Assembly: GCA_930367205.1 (NCBI GenBank)
Contig: OV884014.1
Span: 76,549,104 to 76,613,103 of the forward strand
Source: Acanthosoma haemorrhoidale
Taxonomy: Eukaryota; Arthropoda; Insecta; Hemiptera; Acanthosomatidae
Direction of reading: 5' to 3'
Length of the DNA stretch: 64,000 nt
Shown here piece by piece: positions 10,665-21,700 of this stretch; position 1 is the first letter of the stretch; each line of letters begins with the position of its first letter. The notes beneath the pieces were generated by a model. The model saw only the letters and a program-made list of their open reading frames with translations. It was not told where the DNA came from and did not search any database. A program made the position numbers and the translations under genes.

Positions 10665-12345
10665 ATGTCGCCACGGTCAAAGCGGTACCCATGGCAGGCC
10701 TAACCTTTCGCCGCCTATTCGTGACAGACGTCCGCACGCGGCAGCATTACCTGGTAGATACGGGAGCAGCTATCTCCTTACTTCCTCCACCCAAAGTAAA
10801 AAAGGCTATATCCTCCGACTACCAGCTCTACGTTGCTAACGGCAGCTCCATTCCAACGTATGGAGAAGTCAACAGGAACCTCGACCTAGGCCTGCAGCGG
10901 ATCTTTAACTGGAACTTCATTATGGCAGAAGTTCAGCAGCCAATCCTAGGTGCCGACTTCCTGGCTCATTTTCACCTACTGGTAGATCTCCAGCACCGCC
11001 AGCTGATCGATGGCATTACTGGTCGTCGTACCACGGGAAGAACACACGTCACTACGCTCTCCATGATATCAAGCATACCACCCGACAACAAATACGCCGG
11101 CCTCTTACGGCGCTATCCTCAGCTCACACAACCACAACAACCTATGGACTCAATTCCGCCGACAAAGGTAGAGCACTACATACACTCGTGGACCGCCCGT
11201 ATGCAGCAAGGCTCGTCGATTAGCGCCAGAAAAATGTCAAGCCGCCAAGGAAGAATTCCGGCGTATGATGGACGAAGGAATTTGTCGGCCCTCCAACAGC
11301 CCGTGGGCAAGTCCTCTTCACATTGTTACGAAGAAGGACGGAACAATACGCCCCTGTGGAGACTACCGACAACTGAACAACAAAACCATCCCAGACCGTT
11401 ATGGTGTACCCAATATTTCAGACTTTAACAACCAGTTGTTTGGCACTACCATATTTTCAACACTTGATATCAAAAGGGGTTACCATCACATTCCGGTAAA
11501 CCCTCAGGACATCCCCAAAACGGCTATTATCACCCCCTTTGGACTTTTTGAATTTCTCCGAATGACGTTCGGACTTCGCAATGCTGCCCAGTCGTTCCAG
11601 AGGTATATGGACAACATTTTTAGAGACCTACAATTTGTGTTCGTATACCTCGATGACATACTAATCGCTTCGGCCAACGAAGAGGAACACCAGCGTCACC
11701 TGGAAACAGTCTTCGGTCGTCTGGCCGCTTATAGTCTAACCCTTAACATCGCGAAATGCGTACTAGGACAGCCCGAGGTCGGATTCCTAGAATACCATGT
11801 CTCACCCCAGGGCATCGTTCCATCGCCAGCTAAAGTACAGGTAATCTTAGATTACCCCCGACCTACTACGATACGAGACCTCAGACGGTTTCTCGGGATG
11901 ATCAACTTTGCAATGATCGCCGGTGCTTACCTAACGCAGCGAAACACCAGAGGGTACTTAATGTCTACCTACAAGGGGCCAAGAAAAATGACCGTACCAT
12001 AATCGGCTGGACCGAAGAAGCTGCTAGCGCCTTCGAGGAAACCCGCAGGACTCTGGCAAACGCCGCCCATCTCGCTCATCCATCAACAGACGGGCAGCTC
12101 ATCCTAGCCACTGACGCCAGCGACACAGCTATGGGGGTGGCACTATAGCAGATGGAGGGCGGCGCGCTACGGCCCATCGGCTTCTTCAGCCGCTCTTTCA
12201 ACACTGCTCAGTCGAAATACAGCACCTTCGATAGGGAGCTATTAGCTATCTACGAAGCAGTCAAATATTTTCGACAGCTTCTCGAAGCGCGGGAAGTAAT
12301 CATTTACACAGACCACAAGCCGCTCACACACGCCATGGCCCAACA
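10610..12345 (+). pseudogene. pol (protease-RT-partial RNase H) of CsRN1-like element
   Basis: The protease segment has the LVDTGAA active site near 10750-10770 in a frame open from 10610. A frameshift near 11205-11225 moves the reading to the RT frame (open 11265-12002), which has LRMTFGLRNA and the YLDD catalytic motif near 11646-11657. Another frameshift follows near 11950-12000. The connection and RNase H (ATDAS near 12110; TDHKPL near 12308) are further broken by TAG at 12147-12149. Similarity stops at about 12345, before integrase. Confidence 0.75.
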
Positions 12346-12544
12346 AAGTGGCTCTCCTGAGCTTAACTCAGAGGAATCTGTCAAAACACCTAGAATCAAA
12401 CCAAAAAAGAATTTACTATACAATAAAATAAAAATATGCAACACGCACATAAATAACATTAAAAGACCTAATAAACAAAAGAAAAAATATTTTGTTACAG
12501 AAAATGACACTGACACATATTGATCCAGGTCCTAGCACTAGCAA

Positions 12545-13661
12545 ACAAACAAACTAATATTAATGAGCTAAAAACATTTTTAACACAAACAGACAGATTA
12601 TAGACAAATTTAATAATGACATAGGACGAATCAATACGAATTTTAGAGAAACCCAATCTAGCATAAAAATAGTAAACATAGAAGAAACAGCTTATTCATT
12701 TCTTACTCATATGCAGCTATTAGAAAAAAAGATTTCTGAACTCATTTTAACAATGGAATTTTGCAAAATCGGAGTAATACATTCTAAATTATTAAACGAT
12801 ATCCTTAAAGGGATATGAAACAATGTAACGTTAATCTCTAATGACAATACTATTATCTGGGAAAATACAAAAATGTATTGTTCATATCAACATGCTTCAT
12901 TTCATGTAATTGTCAAGTTACCCATTCACGAACAGTCCTATACAGGATACCTTATTGTACCAACAACTATCCTTATTAATAAAACGTATAAAGAAACAGA
13001 CATTGTAAATAAATTAATTATTAAGAAAAATAACGATTATTATAAAGGAAATTGTATCCTTGATCATTATTATTATTGTAAAAACTTAGAAATTAGTAAC
13101 AATACTTGTATTAATAATATTATTATAAATTCTACTATAAAAGGATGTACTCATAGAGAAATTTCTGCTAACATTAGATTTAATGATTATTTAAAAGTTT
13201 ATATTATTTTTAATCAAACTAAACTAACCAATTGTAATAACGAAAGTATATTCCTACCTAACATAGCATTAGTTAACACCACTAAAAAAGATAGTTTATT
13301 AAACAAAACGTACACCCATAATTATAATTTGATCCCTTTGCCAATGTATAAATTCACAAATATAACCCAACTAAAAATTGAAACTATTAACCAAACTGTA
13401 CCCCAATTTATTGAAATAGAAGACACCTTCGATTTTCCTTTTATGCATGGAGGTATTATAATTAATTTAGCCATAATAAGTTGTACAATAGGAATAATTA
13501 TCTATTATAAATGTAAACAGAAGAAATCCCAAGAACTTATTCCTACAACACCTCCTTTTATACCATTATTACCCATGGCTAATCCATACCAAATTTCTAC
13601 TCCCAGCGATCCCATTCCCGGAGTAATGTCGAATTTTCACGTGGGAGGAGTTAAATGCTGA
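12545..13661 (+). pseudogene. env: Env remnant of the errantivirus-like element
   Basis: An AT-rich frame resumes here after the element junction. It is interrupted by a TGA at about 12816-12818, then is open from 12873 to 13661 (262 codons). The open part has about nine N-x-S/T sites, scattered cysteines, a hydrophobic membrane segment near residues 197-214 and a short basic, proline-rich tail. This is the layout of the distal part of an errantivirus envelope protein (a baculovirus F-like type I membrane fusion protein). The upstream part, including any signal peptide and cleavage site, is lost with the deletion. It cannot make a functional envelope as it stands. Confidence 0.65.
13641..13648 (+). 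promoter_or_regulatory. Polypurine tract of errantivirus-like element
   Basis: A short purine run (GTGGGAGG) lies directly before the 3' LTR start AGTTAAATGC, where plus-strand priming of reverse transcription is expected. Confidence 0.6.
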
Positions 13662-13871
13662 CACAGTTTGCTATCAGCTCACTATCGCATTGCTGACCAC
13701 TGTCCTTTCCTATCCTATATATGAGCCTCCTCGCTTAGAGATAAGCAATCCCCTTCTGTGATTCCATTCAGTACATACATTTAGTAGCTTAGCCATTTAA
13801 TATTTTCTTTCAAACTTTGTGTAGTGTAATTTGAAATAAAGTCCTTTTTAAAAAGATCTACAGCTTTAATT
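13649..13871 (+). repeat. 3' LTR of errantivirus-like element
   Basis: An intact 223-bp LTR (AGTTAAATGC...CTTTAATT) followed by the GAAT duplication at 13872-13875. It has a TATATATGAG motif near 13716 and AATAAA near 13844. It shows the uninterrupted sequence (single CTAT near 13683) that defines the insertion in the 5' LTR. Confidence 0.85.
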
Positions 13872-13875
13872 GAAT

Positions 13876-14488
13876 ATTAACTAGAAGCTCCACTATTTCA
13901 AGAAGAAGCAGACTCTGTCATGCTGTTGTGGTGTATTGAAAACAGAAGAGCATATTATATACTTAGCTGCCAAAAGTATACAACTCATATCATGAAACTC
14001 TTTGAATGGGCTCCAGCACCATTTACTAGTCTCATAAACCAAGAAACAGCGTACTTCTCATTCAACGAAATTTGCAAGGTTTTGAGCTCCAAATAAATAT
14101 CTATTAAAATTGTATGGTTATTTTCAATTCCTTTCGTTAATCTGGGATATTAACGTACATACAGGCGCCAAATACATTACTAGATTCAGATAGGGTCTTG
14201 CTGGCTTCCTTTTGGAACAGAGACAATAAAATGGCAGCTGCGGGTAACCCAACAAATTTTTGTTTCAGTTATTATGTAACCGTTGCACATTGTAACCGTA
14301 AGCTTCGCTGAGCTCCTTTAGCTAGGCGAAGCGCCCTGAATTTTGTGAAATAATAATTTTCGACTGAAATGTATATTGCAGTGGAGGGATGAAAAAAAAT
14401 ATTGCAGTTTGAAATGTTGTTTTGATGCCTCCAATTTGTTCTATGAATAATCTATTAGTTGATAGAATCGATCGTGATGTCCTAACGA
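13876..14488. other. Gene-free stretch downstream of the element
   Basis: One frame from about 13880 to 14095 on the + strand is open for roughly 70 codons, but it has no recognisable domain. A short imperfect palindrome (AGCTTCGCTGAGC...GGCGAAGCGCC) lies near 14302-14334. Confidence 0.4.
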
Positions 14489-14536
14489 CTGATTCCTGTA
14501 AATAAATCACTCTTGTATGAACTGTACGTTTATTGA
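14489..14536. repeat. 48-bp direct repeat, copy 1
   Basis: Identical to 15353-15400 except for one base. Read on the - strand it starts TCAATAAACGTAC, so it carries a polyadenylation-like AATAAA that overlaps the stop codon of the antisense frame above it. Confidence 0.8.
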
Positions 14537-14865
14537 GCGGAGTGCCCTGAACCGAAAGGGCGTACCTTCCTGCACAACCGGCACCTCCTACCTGTCCTCA
14601 TCGCCCGGAAGCAGCCACGTAGCGCAGACCTCGCTTCCGCCAGGCACAGCTCCACCTCCATCGACCTCTTCATCCGGTCCACCTGATCTGGTGTCATCTG
14701 TTGAAGGCAGGCCACCACCTTTATCAGTTCAGGTCCTCTGGCGGCTTCTTCTTCGCTGCCTGTCCTACTGCCATCTGCCGTGGCCGTCGTCAGTCGGAGT
14801 ATACTCGGTCGGTGTCGCCGCATTTTCCGATAGATAAATTTGAAAATTTTCACTCGTAAAAACAA
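14530..14865 (-). CDS. Hypothetical protein, GC-rich antisense frame
   Basis: A 111-codon frame in DNA much richer in GC than its surroundings. The segment around residues 47-72 (PELIKVVACLQQMTPDQVDR) is a little like the BESS protein-interaction motif that follows MADF domains in insect DNA-binding proteins. This is a weak resemblance only. The carboxy end is basic and cysteine-containing. The TAA stop overlaps an AATAAA signal, and the same 48-bp end recurs 864 bp away. It may be the 3' end of a captured or retrocopied gene. Not identified. Confidence 0.35.
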   Translation of the reverse strand: MFLRVKIFKFIYRKMRRHRPSILRLTTATADGSRTGSEEEAARGPELIKVVACLQQMTPDQVDRMKRSMEVELCLAEARSALRGCFRAMRTGRRCRLCRKVRPFGSGHSAQ

Positions 14866-14968
14866 ACATTACAATCATATGTTTTAGGTTGAGTTACTAT
14901 ATAATAATCTTCACTATAGCAGGATAGCCTTTGTCCTGTTTTAATACTTCTAAGCCTTTAAAACTGAA

Positions 14969-15345
14969 ATGAAATTCTTCAAATTTTGCAGAGCGAACCC
15001 TCAGGGTCAAGTTCATGTTCCAGCTTGTGTGGTTAATGACAGCCTGTCATGGCTTGTAACCCTAAAAACTATTTTAAGCACGGTTAGAAGCGGTGCCATC
15101 CACTTTGGTGTTGTGTGTTTTTACACAGTTGGTGGAGTGATGAAGAGAGGAAAGGTCACTTTTTTGGCAGAGAGATTGGGCATAGAAAATTTCAGAGCGA
15201 GTGATGGATGGTCATAAAAAACGACACATTACTTTTCGGAAACCATCTGGCGGAAGTGCGAGTCTAAGTGGCAATGTTTGTTTACAATGGAAAGAAAAAA
15301 TGAGCGAGCTGGTAGAGGATTATGAACCGTAGAACATCTTCAACT
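14969..15345 (+). pseudogene. pogo/Tigger-like transposase relic
   Basis: From 14969 the frame ends in FLAERLGIENFRASDGW (about 15162-15212), a hallmark of the CENP-B-type DNA-binding domain of pogo/Tigger transposases. After a stop and a frameshift at about 15213, the next block continues as KKRHITFRKPSGGSAS...WKEKMSELVEDYEP to 15330. That is the linker leading to the DDE catalytic domain in this family. Everything downstream, including the catalytic residues, is missing, and TAG follows. It is a dead fragment. Confidence 0.7.
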
Positions 15346-15352
15346 AGAACTT

Positions 15353-15400
15353 CTGATTCCTGTAAATAAATCACTCTTGTATGAAGTGTACGTTTATTGA
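15353..15400. repeat. 48-bp direct repeat, copy 2
   Basis: Second copy of 14489-14536 (one mismatch). It starts eight bases after the last recognisable pogo-like coding sequence. Confidence 0.8.
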
Positions 15401-16257
15401 CATGTTTCAAAGACGAAAAATGTCATGGTGGCAAAAATACTAAAGCTAAGGTAACTTGACTGCAAATATTAGTGGGACTGAAAAGTTAAAACATTTTAGT
15501 TTGTTGTTTTGTATTTGTATTGTACCTAGATGGAAATTTAATAAAAACTGTTAATACATTTAATCTAAATTTTTTTCTTTTTTTAGCCCTCCATAATTCG
15601 TTATAAACGCCATGAAAAATTATCGGAATTGTACTGTATATAATAAGTTACAAATAAATAAATAACTAAGTTACTTATATACAAATTACTACCTAAGTTA
15701 TTTAATAATAATCTCAGTGAGATCTTTGCATGTTATTATATTGGGTAGATCGTCTAACAGGCCTGCTCAATAGGATGTATTTATCCAACGATCGATACAA
15801 GCGACGCAAAGTTTGTTCTGAGTACTTACCAGTACTTGTAATAAATACAATATTAATAAATAGGGATGGGATTTTTATGTTTTCACATTTTCTAAGACAC
15901 TGTTAGGTACATTTCGAGATATTTTAAACAATTTTTATTTCACATATTTTTAAATAGTTTATGGTTTTTAGATATTTTTTCTATAACTACATATTATAGT
16001 CAGTATTTCACTATCACTTAGTATTTTTTTTTTTTTAAATAATCGAAATGAAAATCGTTTTAAATTGGAAGAAAAAAAAACAGTTCATAGATAAAAATTA
16101 GAACTTTCACTTATTTTACGGGAAACCTAAAATAAAATGTAATGCTGTAAACAAAAAAAATTGAATGTATTTCCGAGCTCCTTATCTTTCCTGCGAAACC
16201 AATGGTTCCTTTTAACTTACAATTGAGATTGAGTCTCAGTTGCCATCTGATTTCATT
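15401..16257. other. Gene-free stretch
   Basis: AT-rich with long A and T runs; nothing recognisable. Confidence 0.5.
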
Positions 16258-17500
16258 CAAGATGCCTAAAATAAACCTAGTGCGAAAACTTCCGGAGTTT
16301 TTTTTATATTGTTTGTGTTGTGAAAAGACAATTTTAACAGCTCAACGTTCTTTAATTTTACAATTCGCAAAAAGAAATAAACGCACAGAAAATAAGCAAA
16401 ATCTTTTTGAGATCTGCTATAGCAAATTCAAGTAAGTCAGTTTTATGTTTCGATTTATGCCAAGCTATGATAACAGCTTCCCATCCATAAAATCTAAACT
16501 AACCCGGCGTTTAAATGATCTATGACAAAATATATTGGACAGAAGATGACTGATGAAACAACTCTTCGGAATAACATCGAATAAAATAAAGTCAAATATT
16601 GGCAACTGAGCAATTCGGGTGTCCACAGCGAAATGACGGACGTTTAACTACAGCTAATATTACCGTCGGTAAATTGTCAGACGATCCGTCAAAATCTAAC
16701 AATACAGTTTTTGCTAAATTGTAAAGTTTTAGCTAAGTGCAACGCAATGCCGCAATAGCCCGATTTTTTAACGACTCGATGAATATTCTTTGGAAAGACA
16801 AAAAGCGAAAAAGTTTTGCTGTTTTTATCTGATACTGCTCAATACGTTCCAAAAGTTTTCTTTTTATCCCAAATTGATACATTTGACATGTTTGGCTCAT
16901 GCTCTGTGCATCGACTTGCGGAAACGGCCAGGATCTAATTTCCTCTTGTGGACGCATTGATATCAACAGTGAAAAAAAAAATCCTTAAAGTCGCGAGTCG
17001 AATTAATCTATTTAAAGAAATGCATCTTCAGCTTTCTTTACGCAAACATCTAGATTCTACTAGCCTCGAGGTTGATTCAGTGGCAATTGAAAAAAAACGA
17101 TTTCCTATTTGAAGAAAATTCTTTAAAGCAAAGTCTAATTTCCATAACCAGTAACGTTACATTTTTAGCCCATGAAAAATTAGAATGGTAAAATTTTGGC
17201 TCTTGTCGAAAATTTAAAACTTGTTGACGAGACTATTGAAAAAATGAAGGACGCCGGCGTAGACCGGCGGTGGTTTGAATAAAAAAACAATTACATGATG
17301 TTTCGAACAAAAATTCTGGACTGCCCCACATTAAAATTATTGCTAGCATGCACATTGGGATTATATTGCTTTTAAGTATGCATCTATCACTTCCGTTGAT
17401 GTGGAACAAACTTTCATTCGATACAAATCGATTTTGGGACTTAATCGTCGACTATTTTTTTATAAAAACATGAAGATGCCTTTTTTTTTGCACTCTTAAA
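16258..17500 (+). pseudogene. hAT-type (CGGBP1-like) transposase relic
   Basis: Segments in shifting frames on the + strand follow the order of a CGGBP1-like hAT transposase. It starts MPKINLVRK at 16261, with cysteines of a degenerate BED-type finger near 16300. ITVGKLSDDPSKS lies near 16660-16700, then a SMNILW block near 16778 and VLLFLSDTAQY near 16810-16845. FPLV.ALISTVKK and INLFKEM follow near 16930-17020. The carboxy dimerisation motif SITSVDVEQTFIRYKSIL lies near 17383-17437. Many stops and frameshifts make it non-functional. Terminal repeats were not located. Confidence 0.65.
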
Positions 17501-18689
17501 TAGGATGAGTTAAAATAACCATTACAATTAAATGTAATTTTTTTAATTACTAAAACCTTCTTTTAATGAATTAAAAAGTGAATTTCCTAATTTTTTAATT
17601 AAATGTTTTTATTACATATTTATGTAAAAATAAACGCATATTTTGACTATTTTATCATATAAAAATCCCAACCCTATTAATAACTTAATAACTACTTGTA
17701 AGTCTGTTTGTAAAAAGTCAAATTACTCAAAACTAACTTTGTGTCGTTTGGTCTACCGTTGCAAAACTACATCCTGACAAGATATTGGAGAGGTCCTGAT
17801 CTAGCCAGTATATTTTGGCTGTTAATTTGTAATGCTTATTTTTTTTTTTTTTATATTATATCTGCTTTTTAATATTTTATTTATTACTTTGTATGATAAC
17901 GAATTAGTGAACTGGGACCTTTTCTGGATCTTAAAACTGTAAGACCTTTCATATGTAATCTACGCTCTCAATGTTTTTGTTCTGTAGAGTAAACGTTGAT
18001 CCTGTAAAAAAGCCCCTACAGTCTTTAATGACTTTTATCATGTTTGTGGAGCTTCGACGATTGATTGATTCTCTGAATACAGAAAAAACATCATTAGAAA
18101 CATAGTTTGATTTTTTTCTATTACTAATGTCGTTAAAATGTATCGTAAAATAGACAATAAAACTGTAATCAGGCAAATTTCCCCCTGGTGGCAGTATATG
18201 TTGAAGTGTATCCCCCCCCCCATGATAGCTTTCGCCGGCTGTCGAAGACACACACACACAAGATAGAACTAATCCTCGAACTGGGGACCTTTGGTAGGAC
18301 ATGAAGTCTCCTACTGCAAAGGATTAGAGTTTGAACTCTACGGACCCACAGCGTCAGTCCCATCTCGTCCAGCCGCCGCCTAACATGTAGTCATTAGAAA
18401 GGGAATCCGTATTTATTATTTGTTAAACTTGAATGTTTTGCCATTTTTTCTTATTATTATTATTAGTATTATTATTTTGTTTTCAGTTTATTATTATTTT
18501 TTTTTTTTGTTCGTTGTAAATTGTTTTTACAAATATGTTCTTAACTGAAAACCATTACCAGTGTTGTTTTATGCGCGTTCAATCCTATTTATTCCGACTG
18601 GTATTTTAATGTATTATATATATTGATTTATATATATTTATTATAAAGACGTATATTCCGTTTCACCTCACGCCTTTGGAACATTTACA
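17501..18689. other. Region upstream of orb exon 1
   Basis: Mostly AT-rich. TATA-rich sequence at about 18616-18648 lies 40-70 bp before the first orb ATG and could serve as a core promoter. A (CA)n run lies at 18247-18259. No confident gene or RNA was seen. Confidence 0.4.
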
Positions 18690-18710
18690 ATGCCTTCGTT
18701 GCCACAACAG
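18690..18710 (+). CDS. orb: orb exon 1 (start, provisional)
   Basis: ATG CCT TCG TTG CCA CAA CAG followed by GTAAGT; encodes MPSLPQQ, phase 0 to the next exon. The in-frame stop at 18624-18626 lies upstream. It was chosen because the donor is strong and other orb exons also end in Q codons. The next exon begins with its own ATG, so translation could also start there. Confidence 0.5.
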
Positions 18711-21700
18711 GTAAGTTTCTTGTATTTAAACACATCGATTATAAATAAATTTGTGTAAATACAAATATTTATAAATAGTATTATTATTGTTAATAAGAAA
18801 GAGTAAACAAAGGACTTTATTGCAAGCTGTAGTAAAAAAAAGTTTAATTGACCAGATATATTACAAAGCCCTAACACTCGTTTTGACAGAGCCACATTTA
18901 TCTAAAATTTTTGATTCAAATTCAATTTATGTACCATATATACCACAATGGAGACTTTGTTCACGGTCGAAAAAAAGTTGTAACAGGATTTTAATGGCTA
19001 TTTTCGATTGTAGTCCACTAAGCTTCCAAGCTATTAAGAGAAATTATTAATAATGGCGACAATATCTTTGATTGTATACCCTATATTCGATGCGATAGAA
19101 AAATACTTATCCACAAACCTAACTTAATCATGCATTATGGGAGTATTTTCCGTTTCGTAGGGTCAATCGAATGGATTAAATTTCATCTCCCTACAATTCG
19201 ATTGACATACCGACAGACACATGGGTAAAAATATATGGTTTTCAAATAAAATTGCAGACTAATAGATGTTGATGATGAGTTTAACTATAGAAATTTGCTA
19301 CAACAATTATATCCAAATGTCTTGAATGGTGAGAAGTAGATATTCTAATTTAAATATATTTTACAGAAATTTTATTAATAATTAATTTTTGGCTATTGGC
19401 CTGATTATTTTTCAACTAAAAACTGCATCTTCTCTGACCCCAAAATATTACTTATACTTTCACATTGATATAATTCTCTAATACTTTTAAATCAGAAAAA
19501 GGCAAAAAAAAAAATATAAAATAATAAAACTGTAATTTGCAACTGAATTCAATACCTTAATTTGAAAATATTAAGTTTAGTCCTGATAAGTTAAATATAA
19601 CACGCCATGAAACAGTTTCAAATTCTATATAAAAAAATATTTACCGATATGATCCTTTATCATTTTTAAACGTTAGTGAAGAAAAAAACTTACATAGAAA
19701 CAAGTTATACCGGAACAATTTCATTAAATTAAACAAATATAAAGGTATACATATTTAGTTTAAACATTTGGACCAAAGTAATCAGTCAAAATTTTGGAAG
19801 TTAGAAATTTAAAGCTGATCGAGTATCAGGATTATAAATTCGATTCGCAAAAAAGAGAAGTTGGTGTGTAATATGACACAATTAAGATTTTCAATCATCT
19901 CACTAATTACTTCTTTGATTTCATGAGTTTTAAAAGGAATTTTATCATCACAGAACATTTTTTTTTGTTTTTAAATTTTCATTAATCTGAACTCCCAGCA
20001 TATTCTTGAGCACTCGGTCTTCATTTTTCTAACCTACACAATATCCCAGGAAAAAAAATTATGTTTCCATTAGAAAGAAACTAACCGGTAACAATGACAC
20101 TAATTATTTTTCATTGGATTAAAAAAAATTACCGTTTTTTGAGCCGTTTGAGATATATATCTTATTTTAACCTGTCTATAGTAAACATCATTTCACCACC
20201 TCTGAGCAGGATACGGGCTATGGTCAATGTCGAATACACTGTATTTATTTATGAGAAACTAAATATTAAATGAACAATAGATAATTAATACTAAATAAAG
20301 GCAATAGACAACAAATTCGAAGAGAAGTATAAACGGTAGGAACATCTCGCTAGATTCTATAATACTCTAAATATATATTACATTTTGAATTTTACTGGAC
20401 CATTTTACCAATGGAATAGAGAACATAAGTCCAATTCAAATTATGCGTTAATTCAGATGGCAATGGCCAAAAAAACCAAATCAGACTCAAGCGAGATTTT
20501 ATCACTTCAACAACTATCTACCAAATCTATTGTTGCTAACATGTAAATGTCTCAACCTGACAATGAACAGTTTTGAAATAGTTACTGACATATTGCATTT
20601 CCGATACAGGCGAAGAGGAAGTGGAAGGACTTGGCACAGATCCAGCAGGCATGTAGAACTATATTTTACATTTATCCCGTATTTCATTGGCACTATTGTC
20701 CATTTCTCTTTTTACCGGAAGTCGGTTAGTTCTGATCAGCTTACTAACAGTAGTACCGTTTGACAGTATGCAGTCTTGTATTTTTTTAAATTATAGCTAC
20801 AAAATTATTTACAAACTGTCATTAATCAGCTGATTCCTGATTTTTCTGAAAAATCAGAAATCCTTATGTTTACATATCTCAGCGAGTCTTCTTGTCTTTG
20901 CGTGTTGGATACGTGACATCTTACCTGGAGGTCGCCATGACTAATACTGCCTTCTAAATTAAACATAATTAAGTCTCATTTATTAATTAACTACTTGATA
21001 TTAATATTTTTCTCAATTTTGAGGGGTGGGAATCAAATTAAATATCATTTCTTAGCTAATCTATTTCTTCGTCATATATTAAATGCCCGTGTGTCTGTTC
21101 AGTCATATTGTTCTTGATCTTCTTTTTTGTCTTGTTTCATATGTGTCATACTTCCATTATGTCATGTTTTCTAGGCATAGTCTGCATCTCAGGCATGTTT
21201 TACCGTTTTTTGAGCCGTTTGAGATATATATCTTATTTTAACCTGTCTATAGTAAACATCATTTCACCACCTCTGAGCAGGTGACGGGCTATGGTCAATG
21301 TCGAATACACTGTATTTATTTATGAGAAACTATGTACATATTAATAAAAAATATGTATTTTTCTATGATTTCTCAACTGCTATTGCGAAATCTCGAATAA
21401 TATAATAACCACGTAATTATGTAACTACTACTGTTAATAATAATATAATAACATATTTAATGTCAAACTTCCATTGAAGTCGTGTCCCAACACTGTGCTA
21501 AAATTCCCGAACCGGAGAAAATAAAGACGGCATTAAACACAAAACAATTCAAATTTTCACCGACATTACAGTGGACAATACTTTACCAATAATTATTGAA
21601 GTTTGGGTGATATTGTAATTGAGATGACTGACAGAACAGCAAAAGTACCTTAAGAATGTAACAATATGACTATAAGTTATGCCAAAATGTCTAAAACCTG

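Larger units (their letters stand above)
9167..12357 (+). mobile_element. CsRN1-like Ty3/gypsy retrotransposon, 3'-truncated, nested in the pol of the first element
   Basis: A 635-bp LTR (TGTAGCG...CCGACA) is followed by a tRNA-Trp-type primer site, gag, protease, RT (YLDD) and the start of RNase H. Coding ends around 12345-12357, where the sequence switches to the env leader of the errantivirus-like element. Integrase and the 3' LTR are missing, so no target duplication can be checked. GC content is clearly higher than in the surrounding AT-rich element, which makes both junctions visible. The combination of Trp priming and gag type points to the CsRN1 clade. Confidence 0.8.
4856..13871 (+). 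mobile_element. Errantivirus-like Ty3/gypsy retrotransposon with env, defective composite
   Basis: The element is bounded by LTRs starting A(A/G)TTAAATGC and ending AATT, and is flanked by GAAT at 4852-4855 and 13872-13875 (a 4-bp duplication). The order is LTR, Lys-type primer site, gag, pol (protease remnant, RT with YIDD, RNase H), env, purine tract, LTR. This order and the env that follows pol are typical of insect errantiviruses. The copy is dead: there are stops in gag, pol and env, most of integrase and the start of env are missing, and two other elements are nested inside. The nested LTR element is at 4893-5436 and a CsRN1-like element at 9167-12357. Confidence 0.85.

Noticed and set aside
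18247..18345. Possible tRNA or SINE (TTCGAGGATT and TTTGAACTC motifs)
   Set aside because: No A-box at the right distance and no foldable acceptor stem on either strand.
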